A DNA stretch of 64,000 bases from Chitinimonas_A lacunae (GCF_042650885.1 NZ_JBHSBU010000001.1:1426001-1490000), one strand, 5' to 3'. Shown: positions 9,220 through 17,741, counted from the first letter of the stretch. The notes: a model not told the origin generated them from the letters alone. Program-made: numbers and translations.

Positions 9220-9984
9220 ATGTTCTCGCTTGCTGGCCGACGCGGCCTGGTGGTTGGAATCGCCAACGAACACAGCATCGCCTGGGGCTGCGCCCGTGCC
9301 TGCCATACGGCGGGCGCCGAGATCGCCGCCACCTATCTCAATGCCAAGGCCGAACGTTTTGTCCGCCCCCTGGCTGAATCGATCGACTGCCCCATCATCC
9401 TGCCGTGCGACCTGGAGCAGCCCGGCCAGCTCGAAGCGGTGTTCGGAGCGATTGCGGAGCATTGGGGGCGGCTTGATTTCCTGATCCACTCGGTGGCCTA
9501 CGCCCCGCTCGAACAACTGCACGGCCGGGTGGTCGACTGCGACAGCGCCGCCTTCTTGCGGGCGATGGATGTGTCCTGCCACTCACTGATCCGCATGGCC
9601 AAGCAGGCCGAAGCGCTGATGCCAGAAGGCGGCACCATCCTGACCATGAGCTACTACGGTGCCGAAAAAGTGGTGGAACACTACGGCATGATGGGTCCGG
9701 TCAAGGCCGCGCTCGAAGCCACAGTGCGCTATCTGGCCTATGAACTGGCAGCACGCCATATCCGCGTCCATGCCCTCTCCCCCGGCCCCATGCCCACCCG
9801 CGCCGCTTCGGGACTCGCCCACTTCGACGAATTGCTCGCGCAAGCCGTCGCCAAAAGTCCCTTGCATACCCTCGCTACCCCCGACGATGTGGGCGCGCTC
9901 AGCGCCTTTCTGGTGTCGGACGCTGCCCGCAATCTGACCGGTTCGGTATTTCATATCGACGCCGGCTACAACATTGTGGACTGA
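9220..9984 (+). CDS. fabI: Enoyl-ACP reductase, FabI-type short-chain dehydrogenase
   Basis: 254 residues from the ATG preceded by AAAGGAG; the longer upstream frame has no ribosome-binding site. The N-terminal GIANEHSIAWG segment is the FabI version of the NAD-binding glycine motif. The catalytic pair is present with FabI spacing: Y155 and K162 in YGMMGPVK (Y-x6-K), with a second Tyr at 145. FabI reduces trans-2-enoyl-ACP with NAD(P)H in the last step of fatty-acid elongation. Two bases separate it from the phosphotransacetylase gene. This fabI/pta/ack grouping suggests a specialised paralogue tied to acyl-phosphate metabolism, not necessarily the sole housekeeping FabI. The gene symbol is by family only. 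Confidence 0.88.
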   Translation: MFSLAGRRGLVVGIANEHSIAWGCARACHTAGAEIAATYLNAKAERFVRPLAESIDCPIILPCDLEQPGQLEAVFGAIAEHWGRLDFLIHSVAYAPLEQLHGRVVDCDSAAFLRAMDVSCHSLIRMAKQAEALMPEGGTILTMSYYGAEKVVEHYGMMGPVKAALEATVRYLAYELAARHIRVHALSPGPMPTRAASGLAHFDELLAQAVAKSPLHTLATPDDVGALSAFLVSDAARNLTGSVFHIDAGYNIVD

Positions 9985-9986
9985 CC

Positions 9987-10895
9987 ATGCCGATAGACGC
10001 CCTCTCGCTCCTGCTCCACCGCGCCCAAGGTCTGCCGCCATTGCCGACGGCCGTGGTCCACGCTTGCGACCCGGCCACCTTGCAAGGTTCGCTCGACGCG
10101 GCAAGACGTGGACTGATCGTACCGATCTTGATCGCCCCGACCGCCAAACTCGCCGCAGCGGCCGATGCCGCCCGCGTCTCGCTCGAAGGCATCGAACACC
10201 TCGACGTGCCGCATAGCCATGCAGCGGCGGCGCTGGCAGTCCAACTGGCCCGCGAAGGCCGGGTCGGTGCCTTGATGAAAGGCAGTCTGCATACCGATGA
10301 GCTGATGCACGCCGTGCTGTCGAGCACCAGCGGCCTGCGCACCGAACGGCGGGTCAGTCATGTGTTTGCCATGGAAGTGCCGGCTTACCCCAAACCGCTG
10401 TTTATCACCGACGCCGCCATCAATATCGAACCGAGCCTGATCGACAAACGCGACATCGTGCAGAACGCCATCGACCTGCTCCATGCGCTGGGCTTCAGCC
10501 ATCCCAAGGTGGCGATTCTGGCGGCGGTCGAAACCGTCAATCCATCGATGCGCGCCACCCTCGACGCTGCGGCGCTGTGCAAGATGGCCGACCGGGGTCA
10601 GATCACCGGTGCCATCCTCGACGGACCATTGGCATTCGATAACGCCATTTCCGCCGAGGCGGCCAATGCCAAGGGTATTACGAGTCCTGTTGCGGGCTGC
10701 GCCGATATCCTGCTGGTTCCCGAACTCGAAGCGGGCAATATGCTGGCCAAGCAGTTGCAGTATCTGGCCGGCGCCCGTGCCGCCGGCATCGTGCTGGGCG
10801 CCCGGGTGCCGGTGGTGCTGACCAGCCGGGCCGACAATGCCGAATCGCGCATGGCCTCGTGTGCGCTGGCCCAGATTCTGGCGAACCGACCATGA
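9987..10895 (+). CDS. Phosphate acetyl/butyryltransferase (short form)
   Basis: 302 residues, covering only the catalytic PTA/PTB domain. It lacks the N-terminal DRTGG/ATPase extension of long Pta and the MaoC hydratase domain that some homologues carry. Recognisable blocks are the G-x-LMKGSLHTDELM segment, the FITDAAINIEP segment and DGPLAFDNAIS near the C-terminal half, typical of phosphotransacetylases and phosphotransbutyrylases. It should exchange CoA for phosphate on a short acyl group, giving acyl phosphate for the kinase encoded next. It begins 2 bp after the fabI stop, and its TGA overlaps the acetate kinase ATG (ATGA), indicating translational coupling. Acetyl versus butyryl specificity cannot be read from the sequence. 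Confidence 0.87.
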   Translation: MPIDALSLLLHRAQGLPPLPTAVVHACDPATLQGSLDAARRGLIVPILIAPTAKLAAAADAARVSLEGIEHLDVPHSHAAAALAVQLAREGRVGALMKGSLHTDELMHAVLSSTSGLRTERRVSHVFAMEVPAYPKPLFITDAAINIEPSLIDKRDIVQNAIDLLHALGFSHPKVAILAAVETVNPSMRATLDAAALCKMADRGQITGAILDGPLAFDNAISAEAANAKGITSPVAGCADILLVPELEAGNMLAKQLQYLAGARAAGIVLGARVPVVLTSRADNAESRMASCALAQILANRP

Positions 10896-12085
10896 CCATC
10901 CTGACCCTCAACGCCGGCTCGGCGACGCTGAAGTTCGCCGCCTACTTCGACGACGGCGAACGACCGCTGCTGCATGGCCAGATCGAACATCTGGGCCCGT
11001 CCACCTCCGACCCGCCGCCGCGCTTCTACGCCTGCCGCGCCGACGGCCAGCATCTGCTCGAAACCGTGCTGCCGCAGCGCGACCCGGAAACCGCCCTCCA
11101 CCATCTGGCCGCCTGGCTGGAAACCGAAGTCAGCTCGGTCACGGCCGTCTCGCACCGTATCGTGCACGGCGGCCCGCGCTATAGCCGCCCGACCCTGCTC
11201 GACGACGAAGCCTTCGACTATCTGGAGGGCCTGGTGCCGCTGGCCCCGCTGCACCAGCCGCACGGCCTCGCCGGTGCGCGCATCCTGCAACAGCAGTTGC
11301 CGCAGGCGCGCCATCTGGCCTGTTTCGACACCGCCTTCCATCGCACCCAAAGCGAACTGCAACAACGCTATGCCTTGCCGGAAGAACTGTTCCGGCTGGG
11401 CATCCGCCGCTATGGCTTCCATGGCCTGTCCTATCAATATGTGGCCGAACAACTGCCGCAGGTGCTGGGCGAACGGATCGGCCGTGGCCGGGTCATCATC
11501 GTCCACCTGGGCAACGGCGCCAGCGCCTGCGCGGTGGTCAACGGCCGCAGCATCGCCAGCAGCATGGGATTCACGGCACTCGAAGGCCTGATGATGGGCA
11601 GCCGCTGCGGCCGGATCGATCCGGGCGTGCTGCTGTATCTGCAGGATTCGCTCGACTTCAGCAGCGCCGATATTGCCGACCTGCTGTACCGCCGCTCCGG
11701 CCTGCTCGGCGTCTCGGGCATCAGCCACGATATGCGCCAGCTCCAGGCCAGCGCCCATCCGGCGGCACGGCGGGCAGTCGAGTTGTTCTGCCTGATGGCG
11801 GCGCGCGAGATTGCCTCGCTGGTGGTCAGCAGTGGCGGTATCGACGCCCTGGTCTTTACCGCCGGGATCGGCGAACACTCGGCCCTGGTGCGCGCCGGCA
11901 TCGTCGAGCGGCTTGAATGGCTGGGTTTCCGGCTCGACCCGGAGGCCAATCACCAGACCATCGCCACCACGTCCTGCATCAGCGACCCGGGCAGCCAGCC
12001 CTCCTTGTGGGTGATCCCGACCAACGAAGAAGCGATGCTGGCGCGCCAGGCCGCACGCTGGCTTGAAGAGCACCAGTCGGCATGA
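10892..12085 (+). CDS. ackA: Acetate/propionate-family kinase
   Basis: 397 residues from the ATG that overlaps the preceding TGA. Family signatures are clear: TLNAGSATLKF at the N terminus (phosphate-binding N-x-GSxSxK/R type), CFDTAFH, YGFHGLSY, HLGNGAS, and FTAGIGEHS near the C terminus. The enzyme interconverts acyl phosphate plus ADP and carboxylate plus ATP. Together with the upstream transferase it forms an acyl-CoA to acid plus ATP module, or the reverse for activating acids. It is the last gene of the three-gene operon, which ends at the hairpin at 12181. The acyl specificity is not certain, so the symbol denotes the family. Confidence 0.92.
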   Translation: MTILTLNAGSATLKFAAYFDDGERPLLHGQIEHLGPSTSDPPPRFYACRADGQHLLETVLPQRDPETALHHLAAWLETEVSSVTAVSHRIVHGGPRYSRPTLLDDEAFDYLEGLVPLAPLHQPHGLAGARILQQQLPQARHLACFDTAFHRTQSELQQRYALPEELFRLGIRRYGFHGLSYQYVAEQLPQVLGERIGRGRVIIVHLGNGASACAVVNGRSIASSMGFTALEGLMMGSRCGRIDPGVLLYLQDSLDFSSADIADLLYRRSGLLGVSGISHDMRQLQASAHPAARRAVELFCLMAAREIASLVVSSGGIDALVFTAGIGEHSALVRAGIVERLEWLGFRLDPEANHQTIATTSCISDPGSQPSLWVIPTNEEAMLARQAARWLEEHQSA

Positions 12086-12180
12086 GCCGCAAGCCTGGGT
12101 TTTCCCCTACCCCCAACAAAATCAAACATTTGTCATATAAAGTACCTTTTGTTAATATTCCACTTTTCCCACCCCCCTGC

Positions 12181-12211
12181 GCCCGCGCCCCATCAGCGCG
12201 GGCGTGGTTTT
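12181..12211 (+). terminator. Rho-independent terminator of the fabI/pta/ack operon
   Basis: Perfect 8-bp stem GCCCGCGC (12181-12188) and GCGCGGGC (12196-12203) with a 7-base loop, followed by GTGGTTTT. It sits 95 bp after the kinase stop codon. It also argues against starting the next gene at 12082, since the hairpin would then lie inside it. Confidence 0.75.
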
Positions 12212-12234
12212 GCCCGATACCTGTCAATTTTTAT

Positions 12235-13116
12235 ATGCTGAATCGTTTGCGTATCCGGAATCGTCTTCGTATTGCTTGCTGCACCCTGGCGCTTAGCGGT
12301 GCCGTCCACGCCCAGGATCTACTGATCGACCACCAACCGATCGCCCTGCCTTCGATCGCCGACCTTGGCGGTTCCGAGCGCAAAACGAGCGATCTCGAGC
12401 AAGGCATTGCCACCGTCCTCAGCCAGACCTTCGGCCTGCCCGTCACCGCCCACCAGGACAAACGCGGCGTGCTGACCGTCGAGAGCAGCGCCGGCCGGCT
12501 GTACGGCCTGCCCCTGTCGCCGCTCCGTCGCGGCGGCAACACCAGCGACGGGCTGGCGACCCGCGACAACGGCGCTGTGGACATCAGCCGGGGTGGTGTC
12601 ACCATTACCCTGATTCCCAGCCTCGCCGACCTGCAATTGGCCGTGCGTCGCCTGCGTGGTCAATTCGGCGCCGGCGCCGAACTCGAAGTACGTGAAGACG
12701 GCAGCCTGCTGCTCACCACTGGCGAGCGCCCGCGTGTCACCGATGCCGGGGTCTACTCCCTGCGCCCCGAATGGGCCGCCACCCCGTCGAGCGGCAAGGA
12801 AGGGCTGTGGAAGCTCGACGACGGTCGCTATGTGTTCCGTGACCAGGGCCGCGAACAGCAACTCCGCCCGGCCTTCGCCGATATGCCGGCCCTGCTCGCC
12901 GCGCTGCGTGCCAGCGATCCCGCAGTCGTCTGGTCGCTCAACACCGATGCCACCTTGAGCGCCCGCCTGCACGGCCGCCTCTACCGCTTCACCCCCGATC
13001 CGCGTCTGATCCAGATGCCGGAGTGCTACCGCAATCAAAGCTGGTGGCTCGAAGCAGGCGATTTCTACCTGCCGAGCCGCGACGGCAAGACGGCGCAACG
13101 GATCAGCGTCGAATAA
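12235..13116 (+). CDS. Secreted protein of unknown function sharing a domain with the 26-31 kb nuclease
   Basis: 293 residues from the ATG at 12235. This start places a signal peptide at the N terminus (cleavage near AVHA-Q) and lies after the operon terminator; the longer frame from 12082 would run through the hairpin. The mature protein contains two related units, roughly GGVTITLIPSLADLQLAV...DGSLLL and LRPAFADMPALLAAL...LYRFTPDP, then a WWLEAGDFYLPSRDGK tail. The same order of motifs ends the extracellular nuclease at 26342-30796 (KLVPGLDDPQALLEQL, LRLIPEPAL, TWWVEPGRLLLRGEDG). No known family is recognised. A role at the cell surface or outside the cell is inferred from the signal peptide. 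Confidence 0.75.
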   Translation: MLNRLRIRNRLRIACCTLALSGAVHAQDLLIDHQPIALPSIADLGGSERKTSDLEQGIATVLSQTFGLPVTAHQDKRGVLTVESSAGRLYGLPLSPLRRGGNTSDGLATRDNGAVDISRGGVTITLIPSLADLQLAVRRLRGQFGAGAELEVREDGSLLLTTGERPRVTDAGVYSLRPEWAATPSSGKEGLWKLDDGRYVFRDQGREQQLRPAFADMPALLAALRASDPAVVWSLNTDATLSARLHGRLYRFTPDPRLIQMPECYRNQSWWLEAGDFYLPSRDGKTAQRISVE

Positions 13117-13261
13117 CCGCCAGGACGCCCTTAAAAGCGTCCAACCCCAAAAAACCCTAGGGTGCTTTAGCCGTAAGCGATGTAAGGCACCCTCACCCCG
13201 GCCTTTCACGAGACGTGGAATATCAAGATGGCTGCACTGCACGCCATCTCAAATTTTCCTG

Positions 13262-13328
13262 CTGAATTTTTTATATTTTATTCATTACCTGCCTCATAGC
13301 TTGCAGTGGATTTTCTTAAAATTTTCAT
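13262..13328 (-). repeat. Dispersed AT-rich intergenic element, copy 3
   Basis: Read on the minus strand it contains TTTTAAGAAAAT, CACTGCAAGCTATGAG, GCAGGTAATGAATAAAATA and TAAAAAATTCAG. These align in order with the copy at 24945 (TTTTAGGAAAAAT, CCTGCAAGATATTTAG, GCATGTATCGAATAAATAA). It lies between convergent genes. Confidence 0.55.
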
Positions 13329-13344
13329 TTTGAGCCCGCATCAA

Positions 13345-13478
13345 CTCCCGGCGTGTCAGGGTGGCATGCCAGAGAATCGGGAATACAACGCCATGCGTTC
13401 CCGCCTGCCTGACGGCACAGCAGTTTTCTAGCGTGAAGAGAGAATTGATGGGAGAAACGTCGTTTCTCCCATTTTTTT
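13345..13478 (+). ncRNA. Candidate small structured RNA
   Basis: Nested complementary segments precede a strong terminator: GTGTCAGG pairs with CCTGACGGC, and CGGGAA pairs with TTCCCG inside it. No protein gene is evident on the plus strand here, and the only upstream gene on that strand ends 330 bp earlier. A small RNA, or a long 3' untranslated region of that gene, would both explain the terminator. No clear promoter is seen. Confidence 0.25.
13448..13478 (+). terminator. Strong rho-independent terminator
   Basis: ATGGGAGAAACG (13448-13459) and CGTTTCTCCCAT (13461-13472) are perfectly complementary and are followed by a run of seven T. The T-run is only on the plus strand, so it ends plus-strand transcription. 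Confidence 0.85.
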
Positions 13479-13597
13479 CGTCTGAGATTCTCTTTCTGCT
13501 TCAGGCGCGGACAGCGCAATAAAAAAGGAAGATAGTTGGACGGATCCTGGCGGTTTTGCTGGCCACTCGCACTTACCTTATTCCAGAAGAATATGGG

Positions 13598-14593
13598 TTA
13601 TGGATTCTCCGCCAATTGACGCATTTCCGGATTATTGACCAGCGATTCCCACTTTCCATTTTCCAGAAATGCCGCGCCATGCACGCCAGCCAACAGCAGC
13701 ACCCCATCACCGACCGATAAATTTCCGGCGCAGATTGCGGCTTCAAGCGGCAATACGGCTGAAGTGAATTTACCGTCCACGATCTGATAGACGCCGTAGT
13801 CGGATGTACACCAGACCCGATCCTCGTACCAGACCATGTCCTTGAATGGCAGGGTGTAATCGTTCTTTTGCAGCATTTGCCAGTCATCGCCACGGCCGAC
13901 AAAGACAGTGCCGCACTGTGCGCCGATATAGACTTTACCGTCTTCACCACAGCAAACGGCTGTCAAATACATATTGGAAGGAAAATGGCATTGGCTCCAT
14001 CTTGCTCCATTCCAATGCCACACATCGCCTTTTCCACCAACGGCATAAATATCACAGCGCGAAAATCCGTCTATATCTTCGAAACTTGGCGCATAGGTCA
14101 GATCACTCCCGTCAAATTGAGTCAGAACATGACCTTCTTCGAGACCTATCCATTTACCGGATGATTCACGATAAAAGGCACAACGACCGCTATCTACAGC
14201 GTAAAGATAACCTTCAATTTCCTTAAGGCGTGTTACCGACCCGCCTTGGCTCAAAGATTTGGGGATTTCTGGCTCTACTTGATCACCGTCCAGATTGAAA
14301 GAAAACACCCAGCGTCGGTCATCCACGATGACTGCCTGACTCTCTGGTTTTTTAACTGCGGCCAGCATTGGATAGTCAAGCATATTAAAATCGATGCTAC
14401 CCCAACGATTATCAGGATCCTCATCATCCCGCATGTAGAACACGAATCTCGTGGTTAATTCGTAATTCCATACTTCTTTTGAACCTTCAGGAGGATTAGC
14501 TTTGCCGAGCAGATAAAGAGTGTTGCGATTTCCGACGGCACAGCCAACCAAGGTATAGCCTTCGAAGTGTGACTGCCATGTTTCCAAATTCAT
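13598..14593 (-). CDS. Beta-propeller-like protein, candidate immunity to the adjacent nuclease toxin
   Basis: 331 residues, no signal peptide and no membrane segment. The sequence shows repeated short beta units, each with an aromatic or glycine turn and a W/Y-rich strand (for example GDVWHWNGARW, GKVYIGAQ, DRVWCTSDYGVYQIVDG, GKWESLV), as in WD40/Kelch-like propellers. It starts 17 bp after the toxin stop, with CTGGAG as ribosome-binding site, and has lower GC than the housekeeping genes. A cytoplasmic protein encoded directly after a nuclease effector is the usual position of its immunity protein. That function is inferred from position only. Confidence 0.65.
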   Translation of the reverse strand: MNLETWQSHFEGYTLVGCAVGNRNTLYLLGKANPPEGSKEVWNYELTTRFVFYMRDDEDPDNRWGSIDFNMLDYPMLAAVKKPESQAVIVDDRRWVFSFNLDGDQVEPEIPKSLSQGGSVTRLKEIEGYLYAVDSGRCAFYRESSGKWIGLEEGHVLTQFDGSDLTYAPSFEDIDGFSRCDIYAVGGKGDVWHWNGARWSQCHFPSNMYLTAVCCGEDGKVYIGAQCGTVFVGRGDDWQMLQKNDYTLPFKDMVWYEDRVWCTSDYGVYQIVDGKFTSAVLPLEAAICAGNLSVGDGVLLLAGVHGAAFLENGKWESLVNNPEMRQLAENP

Positions 14594-14610
14594 TAGATCT
14601 CCAGACAGTT

Positions 14611-16293
14611 TTAGGATCCAGTGGAACTAGATGAAGAATTGCTGCCTGACTTACGACCACGGCGGCGCTCTACACCCTTTTCGTTTTGGCTATAACCCGT
14701 CTCTTTGTTCAGACGGGCATTGGGGCAACGCGACCCATAATAATTTTTCAATTGGCTTTCAATGCAATTGGGTCGGCAGCCTGATTCAGGGAAGGCGCGA
14801 AAAAAAGAAGCCGTGGCAGCTGCAATAGCTTGATCCATAGATACTTTTCCATCCGCACCAGCATTATCCTTAACTATTTTGTCAAGTCTCTTATGAACTT
14901 CGTTATGGGTACCATGACTCTGATTCACCCCTTCAACACAGACATTCGGAGCCTTGGGATATTCATAACCCGGGCAATTTACCCCTTGCATCATCTTGTC
15001 GGGGATCAGATGGTGTCCAGTCTGTCCCGGGCAGCAACCCGTACCGTCGAAAGCCTTCGGCTGCTCCGTATCCTCGTACCGCACCAGGATGCAACGACGT
15101 GCCCGGGTGCAAGGATTGGCCTTGGCCATCACACTCATCGCATCAGCGGCCATTTCTGTCGGGGTGACTTTCTTCATTCGCTTGAACAGGTCGTCCCACG
15201 TGGCTGTCTTGGGGTCCAGACCATAGCGTTCGAATAGCGATGAGGTCGCCTTGCCGAGATTGTCGAAGGCGCCGAACACTTCCTTTACCTTGGCGATCAG
15301 TGCAGGTGCCTCTTTCCCGATCTGGTAGGCAGTCCAGATACCATCGACCACGTCGATCACCAGACCCACCACATTGCCCACCAGCTCGGTGACCGGCACT
15401 ACCGCCGCACCTACCCCGGTCGCCGCCGGTGCCGCCGCCACGGCCGAGATCACGGCATGACGGCTCAGGGTACGGGCGAGCATTTTGCCTGCTTTTTCCG
15501 CCGCTTCCTTGCTCAGATGGCCGAGCACCTCCATGGCCGCATCCTTGAGCATGTCGCGGGCGACCTGCCCCAGGGCGGTCGGGCCGTTGTCGAGGATTTC
15601 ACGCAACGCGTCCATTTGGCCCGCATCGAATGAGCCGGGCTTGATCAGCAAGCCGTCGCAGTGCTCTTCAATCCAGTCGGCGACCGGACTGTCGACCTTG
15701 TTCTTGAGCTTGGAAAACGCCCCGGCCAGCTTGGGATGCCGCTTGGACAAGCGGGCGAGCAGATCTCTTTCCTGGTCCTTCTTGTCTCCGGGCTGGGGCG
15801 GCGCAGTCGAACATTTCTTCGCGATGTTTTCCAACTCTTCGTCACACGGGTTCTTGGGCCTCGAAGTGTCGATGTAATGCGTCGGTGGCGTATTGGGCGG
15901 CTGCGAACCGTGGTTATGGGTGGTCAGATCGAGATGGCGCGGCACGCAAAAGCCTTCGACCTGCACATCCATGGACCACGAGCGGAAATAGGCGCGCCCG
16001 GTGATCACATGGGTCGCCACCCCCTGCCCCAGCATACGGGTGGCCGGCTCGTTGCCGGTACTGCGGGAGAAATAGGACACATCTTCGAGCGCCACCATCT
16101 GTCCGCAGATGAATACGGTGTTACTGCCCTTGGCCAGATCGCGGATAAGGGCGGTATTGGGATAAGGCAGGATGATCGGTCCGGCGGATGGTGACGGCGG
16201 ACTCCAGCACGGATCGGGGAAAGCCCCCAGCGAGCGGCCATTGGCCCCTTTGCTGGCGATTTCCCGGCTGTTGGCATAGACATGGGTTTCCAC
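14611..16293 (-). CDS. Type VI effector: PAAR-like (DUF4150) domain with C-terminal GHH nuclease toxin
   Basis: 560 residues, taking the GTG at 16293, which follows the stop of the upstream gene and a GGAG. The protein then begins ETHVYANSREIASKG as DUF4150 proteins do; the longer frame overlaps the upstream gene. Residues 1-110 are the PAAR-like tip (FPDPCWSPPSPSAGP, ILPYPNTA). The middle is helical with a hydrophobic stretch (about 265-330). The C terminus has GHHLIPDKMM (about 425) and HGTHNEVHKRLD (about 463), the GHH/HNH nuclease pattern of polymorphic toxins. It should be loaded on the VgrG spike and degrade DNA in target cells. No VgrG or Hcp gene is in the window, so this is a satellite effector cassette. 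Confidence 0.82.
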   Translation of the reverse strand: METHVYANSREIASKGANGRSLGAFPDPCWSPPSPSAGPIILPYPNTALIRDLAKGSNTVFICGQMVALEDVSYFSRSTGNEPATRMLGQGVATHVITGRAYFRSWSMDVQVEGFCVPRHLDLTTHNHGSQPPNTPPTHYIDTSRPKNPCDEELENIAKKCSTAPPQPGDKKDQERDLLARLSKRHPKLAGAFSKLKNKVDSPVADWIEEHCDGLLIKPGSFDAGQMDALREILDNGPTALGQVARDMLKDAAMEVLGHLSKEAAEKAGKMLARTLSRHAVISAVAAAPAATGVGAAVVPVTELVGNVVGLVIDVVDGIWTAYQIGKEAPALIAKVKEVFGAFDNLGKATSSLFERYGLDPKTATWDDLFKRMKKVTPTEMAADAMSVMAKANPCTRARRCILVRYEDTEQPKAFDGTGCCPGQTGHHLIPDKMMQGVNCPGYEYPKAPNVCVEGVNQSHGTHNEVHKRLDKIVKDNAGADGKVSMDQAIAAATASFFRAFPESGCRPNCIESQLKNYYGSRCPNARLNKETGYSQNEKGVERRRGRKSGSNSSSSSTGS

Positions 16294-16315
16294 TGAATCG
16301 GCTCCACTCGTTTTC

Positions 16316-17341
16316 TTATCGATATCGAACGACCAGGGCAGCCCGCTCGCCGCCGTCATTGGCGAAATGCAGCAGGGCACCACGACCCGGTCCGTCGCCA
16401 CGCCCCATGACCTCGCCGAGCCACGCCAGGGTCAGCGGCGCGCAGGCGGCACCGGTCTCGCCGATATATTTCGCGATCAATTCATGGGGAAAATGGTCGA
16501 TCCGCTGCTCCAGGGTCCGATCGACAGCCAGGGCGGCTTCGCGGAAATACCAGCTCTCGCCGCTCACCCCACTGGCATGAAAATCCAGTGCGGACACGGC
16601 AATCTGAGCCTCGGCGCTGGCTTCGCGCATGATCCGGCACAGCATCTGGGCGCGTGAGGGTTGGTCAGACAGATAACAGGCCGGCTCGCGACCAGCTGCC
16701 GCGCCGTCGATCCACAGGGCCGGCCCGTCGGCCTCGGCCGGGCTCAGCACCACGGCACCAGCCCCTTCGCCAGGGATGAAACCATCGTGGTTGTCGGAAC
16801 AGAGCAGCCGGTTGGCCGAGAGATAGTGGTTGATCGTGCTGGCGCTGAAATAGGTATCAACCCCGGCGACCATAACTTGCCGGGGCCGCTCTGACGCCGG
16901 CAGGGTGAACAGCTTGCGGGCCAACAGCACGGCCGGGGCGATGCCAGCCTTGCCCCAGGCGCAGATTCTCGATTCACCATGAAAAGACCGACCGGTCTGC
17001 TCCTGGCAGGCAGAAAACGCCGCTTGAGCCCAGCGGCCATCGATGCCCGGTCTTTCGGGTTCGGCCACCAACAGGATCAAGGCCGTTTCAGCCGGTTCCA
17101 GATCAGGTAGACGGGTCTGACATTCTTGGAAGATCAGGGAGAACATCCGCCCGAAACGCGCCGGTCCCCATTGCCCCATCTGCCAGAGTTGGGCACCGAT
17201 GATGGGATTACCGTTGTAATCGACAAAATCGGTCTGACGGAAATGATTGATTTCGGCACGAATGGCGGCCACGGCAGCCGGCTGGCTGTACCCCACCGCG
17301 CAACACATGGCGCTGGCGAGCATACGCAAAGGAATTGCCAT
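16316..17341 (-). CDS. Beta-ketoacyl-synthase-like protein of the type VI effector cassette
   Basis: 341 residues with a thiolase/ketoacyl-synthase fold pattern: SRICAWGKAG at the nucleophile-elbow position, GEGAGAVVLS, FHASGVSGES where synthases have HGTGT, and YIGETGAACAPLTLAW where they have the GH-x-x-AAG block. The second catalytic His is therefore replaced (GE instead of GH), so normal condensing activity is doubtful. Ketoacyl-synthase-like proteins are known neighbours of DUF4150 effectors in type VI clusters, probably as adaptors or effector-modifying factors. It ends 22 bp before the effector start, with GAGGA upstream of its own ATG, and is the first gene of the three-gene cassette. 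Confidence 0.72.
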   Translation of the reverse strand: MAIPLRMLASAMCCAVGYSQPAAVAAIRAEINHFRQTDFVDYNGNPIIGAQLWQMGQWGPARFGRMFSLIFQECQTRLPDLEPAETALILLVAEPERPGIDGRWAQAAFSACQEQTGRSFHGESRICAWGKAGIAPAVLLARKLFTLPASERPRQVMVAGVDTYFSASTINHYLSANRLLCSDNHDGFIPGEGAGAVVLSPAEADGPALWIDGAAAGREPACYLSDQPSRAQMLCRIMREASAEAQIAVSALDFHASGVSGESWYFREAALAVDRTLEQRIDHFPHELIAKYIGETGAACAPLTLAWLGEVMGRGDGPGRGALLHFANDGGERAALVVRYR

Positions 17342-17696
17342 ATTAAATATTCCTCAAAACCCTGACCCCTCAAAACAATGATTTTTAAAAATATCGAGGT
17401 AGCGACAGGCAGAAAGAAAAGGGAGAATTTTGGCTCTTATGACGGAAACTGCCAAGCCGCGTGACAAAGTTTTGCCGAACCACTCCACGTCACAAAGCAA
17501 GACCCTTCGCCGCAACCAATCCATCAACAATAATCCAACCAATTGATTTTCAAAAAAATCAAAAGTCTTTCAACAAAAATCAGAACGATTGGCCAATAAA
17601 CCCACCAGAACCACATCATTGCAGAAATATAAAACACGTCGATTTATATCCACCTTTTATATAAGTCTATTTCCAACCCCTCAATCATCAGCCATT
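17342..17696. other. AT-rich promoter region of the type VI effector cassette
   Basis: No protein gene is supported; one 67-codon plus-strand frame at 17461 has no ribosome-binding site and low complexity. The interval is strongly AT-rich compared with its flanks and should hold the promoter for the minus-strand cassette. Confidence 0.4.
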
Positions 17697-17741
17697 CAAA
17701 AAAGCCTCGACCCCATGCCAAAGCAAATCGGCATGGGGTCG
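17697..17741 (-). terminator. Terminator of the lipoprotein gene at 17775-18656
   Basis: CGACCCCATGCC (17708-17719) and GGCATGGGGTCG (17730-17741) form a perfect 12-bp stem. On the minus strand it is followed by GGCTTTTTTG, and it lies just after the minus-strand stop codon. Confidence 0.85.

Larger units (their letters stand above)
13117..13597. other. Convergent intergenic region with a hairpin, a dispersed element and a strong terminator
   Basis: No protein gene is supported. A GGACGC/GCGTCC hairpin (13123-13142) follows the secreted protein gene but lacks a T-run. A dispersed element lies at 13262-13328, and a strong terminator at 13448-13478 ends a structured stretch that may be a small RNA. 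Confidence 0.5.

Noticed and set aside
12082..12234. N-terminal extension of the secreted protein from 12082
   Set aside because: It would include the operon terminator and place the signal peptide internally; the ATG at 12235 gives a normal signal peptide.
13598..17341. A full type VI secretion locus
   Set aside because: No VgrG, Hcp, sheath, baseplate or ClpV gene occurs in the window; this is only an effector cassette.
17461..17664. 67-codon plus-strand frame upstream of the type VI cassette
   Set aside because: No ribosome-binding site, Asn/Pro/Lys-rich low-complexity product, and it covers the presumed promoter.
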